A stretch of 64,000 nucleotides of DNA, taken from positions 620,001 to 684,000 of the forward strand of contig JADNRZ010000011.1 of the NCBI GenBank assembly GCA_015501605.1, written 5' to 3'. Shown piece by piece: positions 1 through 12,896 of the stretch. Source of the DNA: Panaeolus papilionaceus (Eukaryota > Basidiomycota > Agaricomycetes > Agaricales). Positions within the stretch are counted from its first letter, which is position 1, and every line of letters starts with the position of its first letter. A model generated the notes under the pieces. That model was not told the origin of the DNA and searched no databases. It worked only from the letters and a program-made list of their open reading frames with translations. The position numbers and the translations under genes were made by a program.

Positions 1-439
1 TGGATGAGGAGATGTTGGGGTTGAGATGTCACCACGGACTGAGTGTGTTGCTGTCATCGCGGCTTCGCCGGAATTGTCGTCTTTTGCTCTACTGGAATTG
101 CAAGCCGGATGTTTGCCTCTGTTCATCTTGAACTGGTGACTGCGCTTGTTGTGCTTGTTATCTGGCAGGGTGAATCTGGGAATGTGTATAATGAAGGCTT
201 GCATTATCTGGGGAGAAGGCGACGACGATGGGGATGGGGATGTTGGATCTGGTGCATGGTGTATTGTCTTTGGAGGAGGGTTTAGAGATTTTTTGAGCGC
301 GGTTTTTGAATTTTCACCCCTCTTCTTTCATTCCTTCGTCATCTTTTTCACATCGTTCATTATTCTTGCCTTCTCAACCACTTCACTTCCTTTTTACAAA
401 TGATCTCCCGACAACCATACTAACCATCTTTCACCACAG
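1..439. other. Presumed intron or upstream sequence of the GH16 gene
   Basis: No reading frame here continues the GH16 protein. The segment ends in a pyrimidine-rich stretch and CACCACAG, a good 3' splice site for the exon at 440. At more than 430 bp it would be long for an intron of this genome, where others are 50-80 bp. Confidence 0.4.
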
Positions 440-2126
440 GTGACGACCCCTTCTGGGAAGCCGTCGACCTCTGGTACGGTGCCACAGGCGACCTCGAGTG
501 GTACGATCCCTCACAAGTCACCACCCGGGACGGTGCCCTCATCATCACCATGGACCACATCAGCACTCTGCAAAAAGGCGTCACACCTGGCTCAACGGCT
601 CCGTTTACGGTTGATCAGAACCATGGTTTGGATTATAGGAGCGGGATGTTGCAGAGTTGGAACAAGTTTTGTTTTACAACTGGATATGTGGAGGTGGCTG
701 TCTCGTTTCCGGGCCCTGATGAGAATACGGAGGGATATGTGAGTTTGGGGTTTTGGATTTGGGGGAAGAGAGACTGATGCGTTTTTTCTTCGTGTTATAG
801 TGGCCTGGTGCGTGGACGATGGGTAATCTGGCAAGACCCGGGTATGCAGCTACGACTGATGGCATGTGGCCTTATACGTATGTCCCCTTCCTTTATCCCT
901 TGTCCTCTCTTGCACCCCACTGACGTGCCATGAACCCTCAAGATACGACTCTTGTGATGTCGGCACGTTCCCCAATCAGACATTGGCTGATGGCTCTGGT
1001 CCAGCTGCAGCGTTGCACACTGACAAGGGAAGGGCAAAGTATAATAATGAGTTGAGTTGGTTGAGTGGGCAGCGGTTATCGTGAGTTCTTGATCCCCTCA
1101 TCATCGTCTTTCCTCGTCATATACCAACCTAACACCTCCCTGCAGTGCCTGCTCTTGCCCAAATTCAGATCACCCCGGTCCAACCCCCAACCGCGGTCGT
1201 GGAGCCCCTGAAATCGATATCTTTGAAGCTGAGAAGGATAAAGCCCTCCCTGGCCACGTCGTCTCGCAAAGTGCCCAATTTGCGCCGTTTACGCATGATT
1301 ATAATTATAACAACGGAACTGGAAATTGGGTGAATTTTGATGACACGAGGAGTAGGGCGAATGATTATAGGGGTAGTGCTGTGTATGTGTCCTTTTCTTT
1401 TTTTTCTTTTTTTTCTGTCTCTCGCGGCACTTGTGATGGAATGCTGATATTGGATTTTTAAAATTTATTTCAATAGTCAACAATCCATCTCCGCACTCAC
1501 CCGTGTTCCTACGGACATGTTCCAAGGCTCGGGCACGAATTTCAAGACTTTCGGATTCGAGTACTGGTCTGACCCCAACGATCGCCAGGCAGGGTATATC
1601 AACTGGCAGGTCGACGGCAAGCAGAGTCATGGAGTGTGGGCGCCTGCAGTGGGACCCGACCAGGGCCCGGATGGATCTGGTGTGGGCCAGAGATTGATCC
1701 CTGAGGAGCCGATGAGTCTTGTTTTGAATTTGGGCATAAGTCGTGAGTTTGCCCTTCTGCTTTCTGCTTTTTTAGGTTCTTGAAGAGGATACGATGCTGA
1801 TGTTATGTTGTGATGCAGCAAATTGGCAACCTATTGACCTATCAACGATGATGTTCCCTTCAGAGTTCAAGATTGACTATGTTCGGGTATATCAGAGGAA
1901 GGGACAGACGAATACGGGGTGCAATCCACCTAATTACCCTACGGCGAAGTATATTCAGGATCATTTGGAGGCGTATACGGGTGTGTTTGCGTTTCCCTCA
2001 TTTTTCTATCTAAAAACAAGTGGGTGATGAGGTGGCTAACGCGTGTTTTATGTGCCTGTAGATGTGAATATGACGACTTGGGAATGGCCAAAACCGAGGA
2101 ATAGCTTGTATGAAGGCGGATGTTGA
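440..2126 (+). CDS. GH16 beta-glucan enzyme, SKN1/KRE6 type (5' part outside window)
   Basis: Seven exons can be joined in frame: 440-738, 801-877, 943-1080, 1146-1382, 1477-1742, 1819-1980 and 2062-2126. All introns are short GT..AG. The product begins inside the GH16 fold ([21 protein letters not shown]), has the SKN1 hallmarks [15 protein letters not shown] and [10 protein letters not shown], the GH16 catalytic signature [11 protein letters not shown] (E-x-D-x-x-E), and ends RNSLYEGGC, as family members do. SKN1/KRE6 proteins are type II membrane proteins of the secretory pathway needed for beta-1,6-glucan in the cell wall. The cytosolic tail, membrane anchor and first part of the catalytic domain should lie to the left. 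The exon at 440 needs a G from an upstream exon, and 1-439 shows no convincing exon, so either a long intron lies there or the 5' part is altered. Family assignment is firm; enzymatic detail is inferred from the family. Confidence 0.9.
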
Positions 2127-3355
2127 TTTGGATTTTGGATCAATCTGGATTTCATTTTCGATTATTGTTATTTTTCTCGTTATGATTTTACGCCTTGCCT
2201 CGCCATCGTCGTCGAACCCTGGCCCTATTCAACCTACTCACCCGCTCGCCATTGCTCTCGTCAACGTTATCACCCTCGTCCTCCTGGCTCGTTGGTGCCA
2301 GCTCATCATCATCATCGCCACCCTTGGATTAATTCTGGATTTATATTGGATTTATCACGACCCCGCCCTTTATGAAAATGGTCTTACCCGCCGCTGCTGC
2401 TGGATATATATCTATCTCGGTGCCTCTCATGGTTATATCTATGCCAACATCTTTCTTGGATATCGGTTATTGGTTACCCCACCCCCACCATGGCTGCGAC
2501 TGCGACTGCGACCACCATTGCGATTTCGACTCCGCAGGTAGAGGCAGATGCACGGAATGTATCTTGTGACGATGGCCAGGTGGATGGATGGATTTAAAAC
2601 TCTTGATCTGATAATAACCCTCGCGTCCCACATCCCATTTGCGTTTTTATCTTATTCCGTATTCCATACCTCGTGATATCCTCCTCTCCCTCACCCCCCT
2701 TCATACCTCCATCTGCCCTCGCCCTCCCCTCTGTCATCCATTACCCCTTCCTCGCCCCGCACCCCATTCATGGACTGACATCGCTTTGCTCACCACCTTC
2801 TCTTGACACTCACTCACTCATTCAATGGACTTTTTTTATGTATTCCAAAAGAACAAGGTCTCGTACTCACAATTATATTACATGGCACCATTTACGTGCT
2901 ACACTCTGGGCTTACTCACCCCGCTTTAAAATAGTTTTTAACCGTTTCTTTACCTTTTATTTTCGCTTGTTACAGGTTTTTTATCTTCTATTTTTTTCTC
3001 TTTTTTTATGTTTACGTGGCTGTTTTACTTTTATTTCTCTTCCCATTTATCGTTGTTCGCTTTGGTTGTTGGGATTTTATGTTTTAGGAATTCGTCGTCC
3101 TTGGCTTTGCGGGCATTCATTTTGCTTTTTACTTAAAGTTTTCTGACCTTTCTTTCTTCTCGAGTAGTGTTATCCGATCCCATTATGTTGGGGTGTTCAA
3201 CCTTTGATGTTGACAACGATACCGCTCACTCATCCTTTGAAGTTAAATTAAATCCTAGCCCTGCAACATACTACCCACTGCTCCTCTAGCAAATCACTTT
3301 CATTTCTTCTATTTTTTCCCTTTCTCTTTTTTCTCTTACGCTTTATGTCTCTCTC
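2127..3355. other. Intergenic, pyrimidine-rich; no gene seen
   Basis: This is the 3' flank of the GH16 gene. The open frames here (for example across 2673-3146) are low-complexity T/C-rich translations with no domain features. Poly-T and C/T tracts are frequent. I see no RNA gene or transposon end. Confidence 0.5.
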
Positions 3356-4375
3356 TGTTTTATGCACCGGTACATCATACATAGTCCATCCAGACGTACA
3401 TATATACTCATCATCATACATCCATCCGCTCGTCATAACTTAACTTATCACTGACTGACATCGCTGCATATCCTTCATTTGCCTTCGCTTAGACCTTGGA
3501 TTGGATTCATCACTTGCCTAACCTCGACGCGCCTCGGCCTGCATCAACTCGTGCTCTCTGTTTTTCCTCCCTTTGTTAAATAACCTCTACCCTATGCATT
3601 CCCTATTTTAGATATTTGTTTTAATTGTCTCAACGCTTTTGGGTGTCATAATCAAGTCGCCAAGCACGCCACATGTACAGGGCGATTCGTCGCATCAAGC
3701 CATTGTCTATTTCGGTTGGGTCTTTGTTCATGCCTATTCTTTGACTCGTTTTTATTCCTTTTTGTATACGCCAACTATCCATCGTTTACAGCACGACATT
3801 TCGTCTCCTCCACCCACCTAACCCATAGCCAGCACAGCATTCCGTCTGGATGGTTCAGAGGCTCAAGTTCTTCAATCCAATTCCGACTCAATGTAGATAT
3901 TTGGTATTCGATGATCATTTTTAATCCTGGGACACTTTTTTCTTCTTTTCGTTGTTGAATAATCCCATTCCATCTCGCCCTCTTGCCGTTTATCTCTCTA
4001 CTTATCTCTCTTTGGGTTTTGGTCTTTGTTCGAGTAAGGAAGTAAATAAAGTAGTATCGTACATGGGTAGCGATGCGTAACTATCAATAGAAGTTTGGTT
4101 TCTTTGGCTCTATCGATCTTTCTCGTTGTTTCTTTCCGAGGAAATTCGTAATGGCGGTCATGGGGATGGTACCGGTGCGGAGGGACCAATCGAAGGGATG
4201 TGACTCGTGGACGAGCTGCGAAGAGAAGATGGACAGGGGTTGTAAGGTTGCACGATATGAGTTATGGGGTCTGTTACATGCGATGGTGAGGAACTTGAAG
4301 AAGGATGTACCCCGTGTCCGCCGCCGGCGCCTGAAAGATGTGCTGATGTGATTTGAAGGTGTGCGTGTCATTCTC
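3356..4375. repeat. F-box tandem unit: downstream flank, copy A
   Basis: The segment from about 3360 (TTTTATGCACCGGTACATCATACATAG) recurs from about 10391 in the same order: TCGCCAAGCACGCC matches TCGCTAGGCACGCC, then the TTGTTCGAGTA..GAAGTAAATAAAGTA block. The second part (about 4010-4360) also recurs at 7070-7470 and 10870-11220, and in fragments at 9350, 24080, 31190 and 55540. It is the 3' flank of each minus-strand F-box gene and defines the left edge of the tandem array. Confidence 0.7.
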
Positions 4376-5908
4376 TTAGTCGTCAGGGTTTGCTGTTTCA
4401 AGCCACAGCTTAAAGTTGATACGAGAATTCGAGGATCTTCTGAATGCCGGGAAAAAAGCTTCGATATACTCATACATGTCTGCCTGCATCTTGTTGTCGA
4501 CCCTTGGTGAGTAATACGCATCGTCCTGAAGGTTTTGTACACAGATGCCAAATGTAATCCATCGGAGGAGGGGGAACATAGAGGAGTCCACGAAGAGCGC
4601 CGTGTCCAACGTTTTGAGCTGCCGTAACATCCCAAAGAGCGCTAGCAGCTCCGTGGGTTCAATCTTTAAGGTTATAACCAGTTTTTCTAGGGAGGCCGGG
4701 GACTCGACAAGAGATAGGGCCTGGGATATGGCCTCGATGCCGTCATCACATTGTTCACCGAAATATTCGTTGACAAGTCTGATGTGTAGAGTTTTGAGAC
4801 TGCCAACGTTTTGAGGGAGAAACTGATGGATATTTAGATAGGGAATTAATGGACTTTTGGAGACTGGAATGATAACGCTGGGGTTAATGGATTATGAAAG
4901 TAACGTTTCAGATGTGCACTCACAGCTGACATCGAGGTAGTTGATGGATGGTGCATGTTGCAGAGCTTGATATATCTCTGCCGCTTCTTGTTCAGATTCT
5001 AGCATCGCAGTAAAGTCTTTTAAATTTTCGAACAACTTGACACCCATCCCTGAAGCGATAGAAAGAGGTAAAGACACCCATAATTGAGGATCTTGAACCC
5101 AATGATAATCAACCGTGAGTTTCTTGAGACCTCGGAAAGTCGAAATCAACTGATCTTTGAACTGGGGTTGAGGGCACCACTCTACCTCGTATACGGATAG
5201 CTGTTTTAAATGAGGAATTGTGCCAAGGAACGCGTAGGACACCTTCGTGGTACTCATTAGCTTGAGACTCTCGATTTTAGACGTCATTTGGACCATGGCG
5301 GAGGCTGGTTGTGTTTGCCGATCAATGCAAATGCATGCCATTAGGGAGAGTGATTTCAGGTTGGGACAGGACAGCAATGATACCAAAGGAACATCCGCAA
5401 CCCGATGGAGAGTCAGGTCTGTCACCAACGTCAACGATGAGGATATGCAGTCCGCCCATAAACGGAAGAAAATGAAATCGCCCGCGTAAAGTTGGTCGAA
5501 CTTGTGCGGTGATCCTATTCCTCGACACACGTAGATGGAACGCAAATTGGGGAGCGTTAGAAGGGTGAAAATATTTGGATCTGGAATATGGCCTAGTTGC
5601 ACCCCGCCTTTGGCGGTATAACAAATCTTCTGCACATGTGACGCAATGTGCGGATGTGCAGCAATTGCTCGAATGATTCCCTTTTCTGGTCCAGAATCCG
5701 ACATACGCTCTAAATCAACTTTTCCCGACTTGAACAAGTACGCCTGGCAGATTGGTACCCATGCCCTACAGACAAGACTACATTGTCGAAGAACTTCGAT
5801 GTTAAGAACGATGCGGTTGTCATTTGGCTCCGAATAAGCGAGGTTCCTGACTATGAGATGGAATATTTCGAGAGGAAATGTAGGGCTTTGCAACGATGAT
5901 GAAGCCAT
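4376..5908 (-). CDS. F-box-like protein, tandem copy 1 (intact)
   Basis: Two exons: 5908-4924 and 4863-4376, with a 60 bp GTGAGT..CAG intron. The start is the ATG giving MASSSLQSPTFPLEIFHLIV, shared by the other copies; an upstream in-frame ATG at 6046 is not conserved in copies 2 and 3. The N-terminus is a degenerate F-box (FPLEIFHLIVRNL, then LRQCSLVCRAWVPICQAYLF). It is followed by repeated leucine-rich segments such as LLSCPNLKSLSL, HLKQLSVYE, LKTLHIRL and LKTLDTALF. F-box proteins bind SKP1 and bring substrates to SCF ubiquitin ligases; the substrate is unknown. These families expand and decay rapidly in agarics. No frameshift was seen, so this copy may be functional. Confidence 0.82.
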
Positions 5909-7100
5909 GTTGTGTTTCTCCTTCGTATGCAGTGTTGGCGGGTGATGACTCTGAAATGACTCATGACTCTCCCACAAACCATTTTCAAGGATTGGTACCG
6001 GGTGTTTCCGAGAGCCCCAAATTCTTACCTGAGAAATGACACTCACATCGATATGTCGTTCAATACCTCTACCACATGCTACAAAGCATGTGAATGCATC
6101 TATAAATTAGTTTTGTCCAGTCATATTGTATATATAATACTACGTATGATAGTGTTGTCGAAATGTAACCATTATTTTTTTCCACCTTGTCAAACCAATC
6201 TTATTTCTTGTGTTGAACACATATTGCGCGCTTGAAGTACACGACGCCAAATCCCAGAGCGACAGTGGCTGGTGTGGAGATCTCTACATGCAGCACTCGA
6301 AGGTATCCGAAAGGCAACTTACGCACAAGAAGGAAAAGAAGTACTCTTCAGCTTGCTACGATGCGCACGTTTTGGATATCTGTATCTCAAGCAGTCGCAG
6401 TGTCCACCTTGATGAGGCAGCAACCTACGCGGTTAACAGTGACAATGACTCAAAAAGTGATTACCGTATGTAAATTTCTTCCCGTTCTTCAAGATCGTTA
6501 GGGTGACATTATGCCAGTATGGAGCCTGGAAGCATCCGCCAGTCCAGAAACTATGGGTTGGCAACACTCGACTACTTTTGATGAGGAGTTAGCATGTTTT
6601 GATCTTCTTGATCTCGATACTGGGGGTGAGGACGTTGGTGTGGATGTTGATGATCGTATGGGGGAATGCTTCATTGGTCATTGAGTCTGTATATTCTGTA
6701 ATCTGGATGCGTCTAGTATACTTATATCTATGATATTCGTAAAACTCGGCCTTATGGTGACTGATACACCAAATTGTAAAATAAAAGTATAATGTTTCAC
6801 ATCTACATGTTGCTATCTATTGGACTTGAAGGTTCTATCTCGAGCATAGGGGCCTCCGAAGTCGTGGTAACAGAAGCGGCTGATGACAGGACTCGTAGTC
6901 ATGAACTTCGCAGGGAGTCATGGCCGAGTCATTGCCACCACACAGCACTGCAGAGGTCCGACCCAATTTCAAAGAATTTTAGATATTGATATTTAGATAT
7001 TCTCTTTTAATCCCCGAGAAATTTTTCTTCCCTTTCGTTGTTAAATGTATACAATTGTCTCTGCTCCTTGGTGTTTTGGTTTTTGTTCGAGTAGGGAAGT
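5909..7100. repeat. Upstream flank of F-box copy 1, duplicated upstream of copy 4
   Basis: This roughly 1.2 kb stretch is almost identical to the upstream flank of F-box copy 4 once the insertions there are removed. 5909-6056 matches 33193-33340, 6050-6696 matches 37982-38628, and 6697-7094 matches 55159-55556. It therefore serves as the empty-site reference for the foldback element at 33341-37981 (single GATATGT at 6050) and the CACTA element at 38629-55155 (single TTC at 6694). The gene bodies of copies 1 and 4 are much more diverged than these flanks. Confidence 0.85.
6511..6684 (+). CDS. Small ORF in the duplicated flank (unknown, possible exon or relic)
   Basis: A 57-codon open frame starts MPVWSLEASASPETMGWQ and ends in an acidic aspartate-rich tail (LLDLDTGGEDVGVDVDD). 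The same frame is open in the duplicate at 38443-38616. A GTATGT at about 6468 followed by TTCTTCAAG at 6493 could be an intron placing this piece after an upstream exon. I do not recognise it. Since the two copies are nearly identical DNA, their shared openness is weak evidence for selection; it could be a relic of a transposon gene. Confidence 0.25.
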   Translation: MPVWSLEASASPETMGWQHSTTFDEELACFDLLDLDTGGEDVGVDVDDRMGECFIGH

Positions 7101-7496
7101 AAAGTAAAGTAGTATCGTAAATAGGTACTAGCGATGTGTATTAACCAGCAATAGAAGATTGGTTTCTTTTTCTCTCGATCTCTCTTGTCTCTTTCTGAGG
7201 AATCGTAATGGCAATGATGGGGATGGTACCGGTGTGCTGGGGACCAACCGAAGGATATGACTGGTGGACGAGCGAAAGGGGTGGTAAGACCGCACAATGC
7301 GAGTTTGTGGATTTTATTACATGCGAAGGAGGTGAGGAACTTGAAGAAGGGTAGAAATTAAACAAAAATTATGTAGGATGTGAGAAGACCAGGACTCTGA
7401 TCAACGCAGGTGCACTTCGTGAAAGTCAAGCGCGAACAGTGCGCACCCCACCTGAAAGATGTGCTGACGTGATGTGGTGGTATGCTCGTCATTATC

Positions 7497-9030
7497 TCAG
7501 CGGTCAGCTTCGTAAACCCACACCACCAAGTTGATACGAGAATTCGAAGACCCTCTAAAAGCCGGGAAGGAAGATTCGATATACCCGTACAGGTCCGCCT
7601 GCACCTTGTTGTCGACGTTGGGTGGGTAATACAAAGTTGCAGGGCTTTGCAGACAGATGCGGAACGTAATCCATCGGAGCAGGGGGAACATGGTCGAGTC
7701 GACGAAGAGCGCCGTGTCCAACGTTTTGAGCTGCTGTATCAGCCCAAAGAGCGTCAGCAGCTGGGCAATATCGATCTTCAAAGTCATGACTAGTTCTTCA
7801 AGGGACGCTGGGGACTGGACAAGTGATAGGGCCTTGGATAGGACCTCGATGGTGTCAAGGCTTTGCCGTTGACTGAAATCTTCGATGTCAAACCTAATGT
7901 GTAGTGTCCTGAGACTGCCAACGTGTTGAGGTAGAAACCGATGGATGTTTAAGTAGGGAATTAATGAACTATTTTGGACTGGAATGATGACGTCTTGGTG
8001 AATATTATTGCAAGCGAGGTTCCAATGTGCACTCACAGGTGACATCCAAGTAGCGGATGTTTGGTGCGTGTTGCAGAGTTTGATATACTTCTGCTGCTTC
8101 TTGTTCAGATTCCGGCATGGCAGTAAGATCTTGTAATTGCTCGAACAACTTGATGCCCATCCCGGAAGCCATAGACAGGGGTAAATATAACAATAATGGA
8201 CGATTATCAAGCCAACGATAATCAATCGTGAGTTTCTCGAGACCTTGGAAAGTCGACATAAACTGATCTTTGAACCGGGGCTGAATGTGCAGCCCAGCCT
8301 CGTGAACTGATAGCCGTTTTAAATGAGAGATGGAGCCAAGGAATGCATAGGATACGTTTCTGACACTCGATAGCTTGAGATTCTCGAGCTTGGATGTCCT
8401 TGGGACTGTGCTGGAGGTTGGCTGTGTTTTCCAATCAACGCAATCGCATTCATTCAGGGAGAGCGATTTCAGGTTGGGACAGGACAGAAATGATACCAAG
8501 TGAACGTCCTCGATGTAATTGAGAGTCAAGTCTGTCAGCGACGTCAACGATGACGATATGTAGTCCGCCCATAAACGGGAGAAAACGAGATCGCCCGTGC
8601 AAAGATCATTGAACTTGCGCGACAGCGATCCTCCAAGCGACGTCGCGTTTAGGTCGAAGGAGCGCAAGTTGGGGAGTGTTAGGAGGGTGTGGATGTTTTG
8701 ATCCGGAATATGGCCTACTTGGACCCCCACTTTGGCAGTATAACGAATCTTCTGGACATAGGACGCAAACTGCGGATGCGCAGCGATCGCTCGAATGATT
8801 CCTTTTTCTGGTCCAGAATCCGACAAACGCTCTAAATCAACTTTTCCCGACTTGAACAAGTACGCCTGGCAGATTGGTACCCATGCCCTACAAACAAGAC
8901 TACATTGTCGAAGAACTTCGATGTTGAGAACAATGTAGTTGTCACTTAGCTCCGAATAAGCGAGGTTCTTCACTATGAGATGGAATATTTCGAGAGGAAA
9001 TGTAGGGCTTTGCAACGATGATGAGGCCAT
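7497..9030 (-). CDS. F-box-like protein, tandem copy 2 (intact)
   Basis: Exons 9030-8037 and 7978-7497 flank a 58 bp intron (GTGAGTGCAC..ATTCCAG) at the same place as in copy 1. The protein starts MASSSLQSPTFPLEIFHLIV with the same F-box core (CSLVCRAWVPICQAYLF), then leucine-rich segments such as LLTLPNLRSFDL, FLSCPNLKSLSL, GLEKLTIDY and LRTLHIRFD, and ends in a basic/aromatic tail (SRINLVVWVYEADR). Both exons are open and the splice keeps the frame, so this copy looks intact. It is clearly paralogous to copy 1 but diverged throughout. Its upstream sequence at 9120-9175 is the empty-site reference for the mariner-like insertion at 12871. A role as an SCF substrate adaptor is inferred from the F-box only. 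Confidence 0.82.
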
Positions 9031-11234
9031 GTTGTGTTTGCCCTCGTGTGGGGTCTGGGAGAAAGGAAGGAGGCGTCGGTTTTTTTATAGGGTTGCAGTG
9101 TGTATATCCCCACTTTGTCGTCGGGTGTTCCCGTCTTTAATTCAATGAAGACCCCATTTCATGGTGTCAACCTCTCCAGGTCTAAGATCTAGACCTTTAT
9201 CTGCATTGAAAGGTTCAATTGGGCACTAATTAATGAATTATCAAATCAGTTCCAGATAGCCAATCTACCGAGGTTCTCGGGGGTAGCTTATCATTGAGAA
9301 TCTCGCGTCCAAGTCAATCTGTCTTCTCTTCTCTTGCTTCAAGCGTGATATTTTGGTTCGAGTAATGAAGTGTCGAAAGTATCGTACGTAGGTAGCGATG
9401 CTGCATGTATACGGTGCAGTTAGGCTCCTTGGGACAATCATGTCTCTTCATAGAAGTCTGATTCTTTTGTACCTCTTTTTCTTGCTGAGGAACCATAATT
9501 TCAGTGACGGGGATTGTATCAGTTTGACCAGTCGACGAGCTGGAGAGATGAACTAGAGTGGTGAAAGTGCAGGGTACGGGCTCGTTGATGAGTCCAGTAC
9601 CCTATATCATGTGCATAGTTTCCAGTAAATACAAGTTCTTTTGCGTCTCATACCTCGTATTTCGCGTTCGTATTTCGTGCTTCGTTGTCGTCTGGTGCTG
9701 GTATGCAGCTTCTTTAGCGTTTATCTTCCGTATTTTCCTCGTACTATTCGTCCTTCATCTTCCCCCTGGTTTTACCTCACACTCACCTTCCCTTACCATC
9801 TCCTCGTTTTTCTCTCTCACATCAATCCAACAAGCTCATATCGCGCGTCTCACGTTCCCTTTCCACGCCACTATCTCGTCCCCTTACCATCACCCCACTC
9901 ACTTTCACCCGGATATCTTCACGCGCACATCATTGTGCAGTTGGTGTGTGAGGGAGATGAGGAAGAAGGAAGGGGGCCTGTGTATCAGAGTATGGGGTAA
10001 ATAAAGACGAAGCAAAGAGGAGGGACACATAATAAAATGCAAACGAAGCTTCAGACGGGTATAAGACAACGACGAGACACAACATATGAACGCGAGAACT
10101 TAGCGATTGCATATTTCTTGTACACAGGCTAAGTACATGTTACATCTACGCTAAGGGAAAACATGAAAAATGAAAGGAAAATATGGAGATATGCAGGTTT
10201 TAAAAAGAAGGTCAGAAAATAAACAATAAAATCGACCAGAATGTTTGAGAGGGGAGATAAGCAAAAAGGGGCGAAAGATGTACATAGCCCCTCACACCGA
10301 TTGACGCCCGTCCACTTCATGAGAGTCAAGCAGCGCCATGCGTGAACGGGAGACGGACCTGTCGTTGTCTCAATCGTTGGGGTTCCCTTTTCTTATGCAC
10401 CGGTGCATCATATATAGTCCATTCAGACATACATATACTCATGCATTCATTCGCTCGCCATAACTTAATTCAAACTGACTGACACAGACTGGATATCTTA
10501 CAGTTGCTTATGCCTGGACTTTAGATTGGACCTCAAGTCGCTAGGCACGCCACCAGTCACCCCGTTGCATCAACCCGTCATGGATTGTTCATTTCAGTTG
10601 GGTCCTTGTTCTTTTCTTATTCTTCAACTTCACTTTCTGTTCCTGTTTTGTATTGACGCGACCATTGTTCACGTCTGGCATGACAGCCCATCTAAGTACT
10701 GGACCCAAACCACAGCACGCATTCCATCGAATTCACTTGGCGGGATTTGACTCAACTCAGACCTCCGACCCTTCAGAGAATTTTAAATATTGGATATTTA
10801 GGTTTTCTCTCTTAATCCCTGGGAGATTTTCAATTCCTTTTGTCGTTAAATATATGCAATTATCTCTGTTCCTTTGCGTTGTGGTTTTTGTTCCAGTATA
10901 TATATAAATAAAGTAAGATATCGTACATGAGGAGGTAGTGAGGCGTATCATCTATCAATAGAAGGTTGGTTTCTTTTTCTCTCGATCTATCTCTTTATGA
11001 GGAATCATAATGGCATTGATAGGATGGTACCTGTTATGTGCGAAGGAGGTGAGGGACTTGAGGAAGGATAGATATTAAACTAAAGAATCATGCAGAATGG
11101 GAGAGGATGAAGGAGACTAGGGTGGAGCAGGACTCTGACCAACGCCGGTGCACCTCATGAAAGTTAAGCGCGCACAGTGCACACCCTGCCCAAAAGATGT
11201 GCAGATGTGATGTGAAGGTGTGCTCGTCATGATT
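9031..11234. repeat. Intergenic F-box unit flanks with TE-like insert
   Basis: 9031-9560 is the upstream flank of copy 2 and matches 12760-12868 plus 23929-24140 (upstream of copy 3). 9558-9960 resembles the interior of the MITE at 27540-27790 (cgtatttc motifs, then CTCACCTTCCCTTACCATCTCCT-like text). 9935-10330 matches 31280-31600. 10391-10860 matches 3356-3960, and 10860-11230 matches 7060-7470. The remaining open frames are pyrimidine-rich translations without support. Confidence 0.6.
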
Positions 11235-12759
11235 TCAGTCGTCAGCTTTGTCTTTTTCAGCCCACAGCTTCAAGTTGATACGAGAAGTGGAAGACCTTCT
11301 GAACGCCGGGAAGGAAGATTCAATATAATGATATAGGTCTGCCTGCACCTTGTTGTCGATCTTCGGTGGGTAAGCGGAAGTGTCAGCGTATTGAACATAG
11401 ATGTGGAACGTAATCCATCGGAGGAGGGGGAACATGGACGATTCGACGACTCGGAAGAGCGCTGTGTCCAATGTTTTGAGCCGCCGTATCAGCACAAAGA
11501 GCGTCAGCAGCTGGCTGACATCAATCTTTAAAGTCATGACCAGTTCTTCGAGGGAGGCTGGGGATTGGACAAAGGATAGGATTGGATATGGCTTCGATGG
11601 TGTCGACGCTTTCCCATTCCCCGTAATCTTCGACAAATCTAATATGTAGCGTCCTGAGATTGCCAACGTCTTGAGGTAGAAACTGATGGACGTTTAGGTA
11701 GGGGATTAATGAGCTTTTGGGAACTGGAATGACGAGGTCTAGGTGAATAGACATTTCAAGCAAGGTTTCAGATATACACTCACAGCTAACGTCCAAGTAG
11801 CGGATGGATGGTGCATGTCGCAAAGCTTGATATATCTCTGCGACTTCTTGTTCAGAATCTGGCATAACAGTGAGGTCTTGTAAATGCTCGAACAACTTGA
11901 CGCCCATCCCTGAAGCCATAGAAAGGGGTAAATACACCCACGACTGAGGATTTTCAACCCAACGATAATCAACTGTAAGTTTCTCGAGACCTCGGAGAGT
12001 CAAAATGAACTGGTCTTTGAACTGGGGTTGAATGCGCCACTGTGTTTCGTATACGGAGAGTTGTTTTAAGCGAGGAATTAAGCCAATGAATGCATAGGGC
12101 ACGTTCGTAGTATCCGTAAGCTTGAGACACTCAATTTTGGACGTGCTCGCGACCATGGTGGAGGCTGGTTGTGTTTCCCAATCAGCGCAAATGCATGCAC
12201 TCAGGGAGAGTGATTTCAGGTTGGGACAGGACAGCAACGATACCAAAGGAACATTCTTAACCCAATGGATAGTCAGGTCGGTCAGCGACGCTAACTTCGA
12301 GGATATGCAGTCCACCCATAAACGGGAGAAAACGAGATCGCCCGTGCAAAGCTGATTGAACTGTGATCCTCTGGCTAATACGTGGATGGAATGCAAGTTG
12401 GGGAGTGTTAGGAGGGTGAGGATGTTTTGATCAAGAATATGGCCTACTTCGGCCCCCAATGTAGCAGTATAACGAATCTTCTGCACATAGGACGCAATAT
12501 GCGGATTGGCGGTGATCGCTCGAATGATTCCCTTTTCTGGTCCAGAATCCGATATACGCTCTAAATCAACTTTTCCCGACTTGAACAAGTACGCCTGGCA
12601 GATTGGTACCCATGCCCTACAAACAAGACTACATCGTCGAAGAACTTTGATGTTAAGAACGATGTCGTCGTCATTTGGCTCCGAATAAGCGAGGTTCTTC
12701 ACTATGAGATGGAATATTTCGAGAGGAAATGTGGGGCTTTGCAACCATGATGAAGCCAT
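11235..12759 (-). pseudogene. F-box-like protein, tandem copy 3 (frameshifted)
   Basis: The gene starts MASSWLQSPTFPLEIFHLIV at 12759 and is collinear with copies 1 and 2. The intron at 11724-11783 is 60 bp and has no in-frame stop, so retaining it would also be open. Near 11579-11586 the reading shifts relative to copy 1: CCCAGGCCCTATCT is replaced by a version two bases shorter, so the protein ends early after ISNPILCPIPS. The true C-terminal region (SPASLEELVMTLKI onward, ending at 11235) continues in another frame. It is probably a recent pseudogene, or encodes a protein lacking the last roughly 115 residues. Its upstream flank is split by the 11 kb nested insertion that begins 112 bp before the start codon. 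Confidence 0.8.
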
Positions 12760-12870
12760 GTGGTGTTTGTCCTCGTATGGGGGTCTGGGAGAAAGACAAG
12801 AGGCATCGGTTTTTTATGGGTTGCACTGTGTTTACCCCACTTTGTCGCACGGTATTCCCGTCTTTAATTA

Positions 12871-12896
12871 CAGCGGTTTGCAAAAATGATGAGACT
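12871..12896 (+). repeat. Left TIR of outer mariner-like element
   Basis: Begins CAGCGGTTTGCAAAAATGAT directly after TA. It is the inverted copy of 23901-23926 with one mismatch. Confidence 0.85.

Noticed and set aside
2673..3146. 157-codon plus-strand open frame
   Set aside because: Pyrimidine-rich 3' flank of the GH16 gene; no domain, no intron structure, no duplicate.
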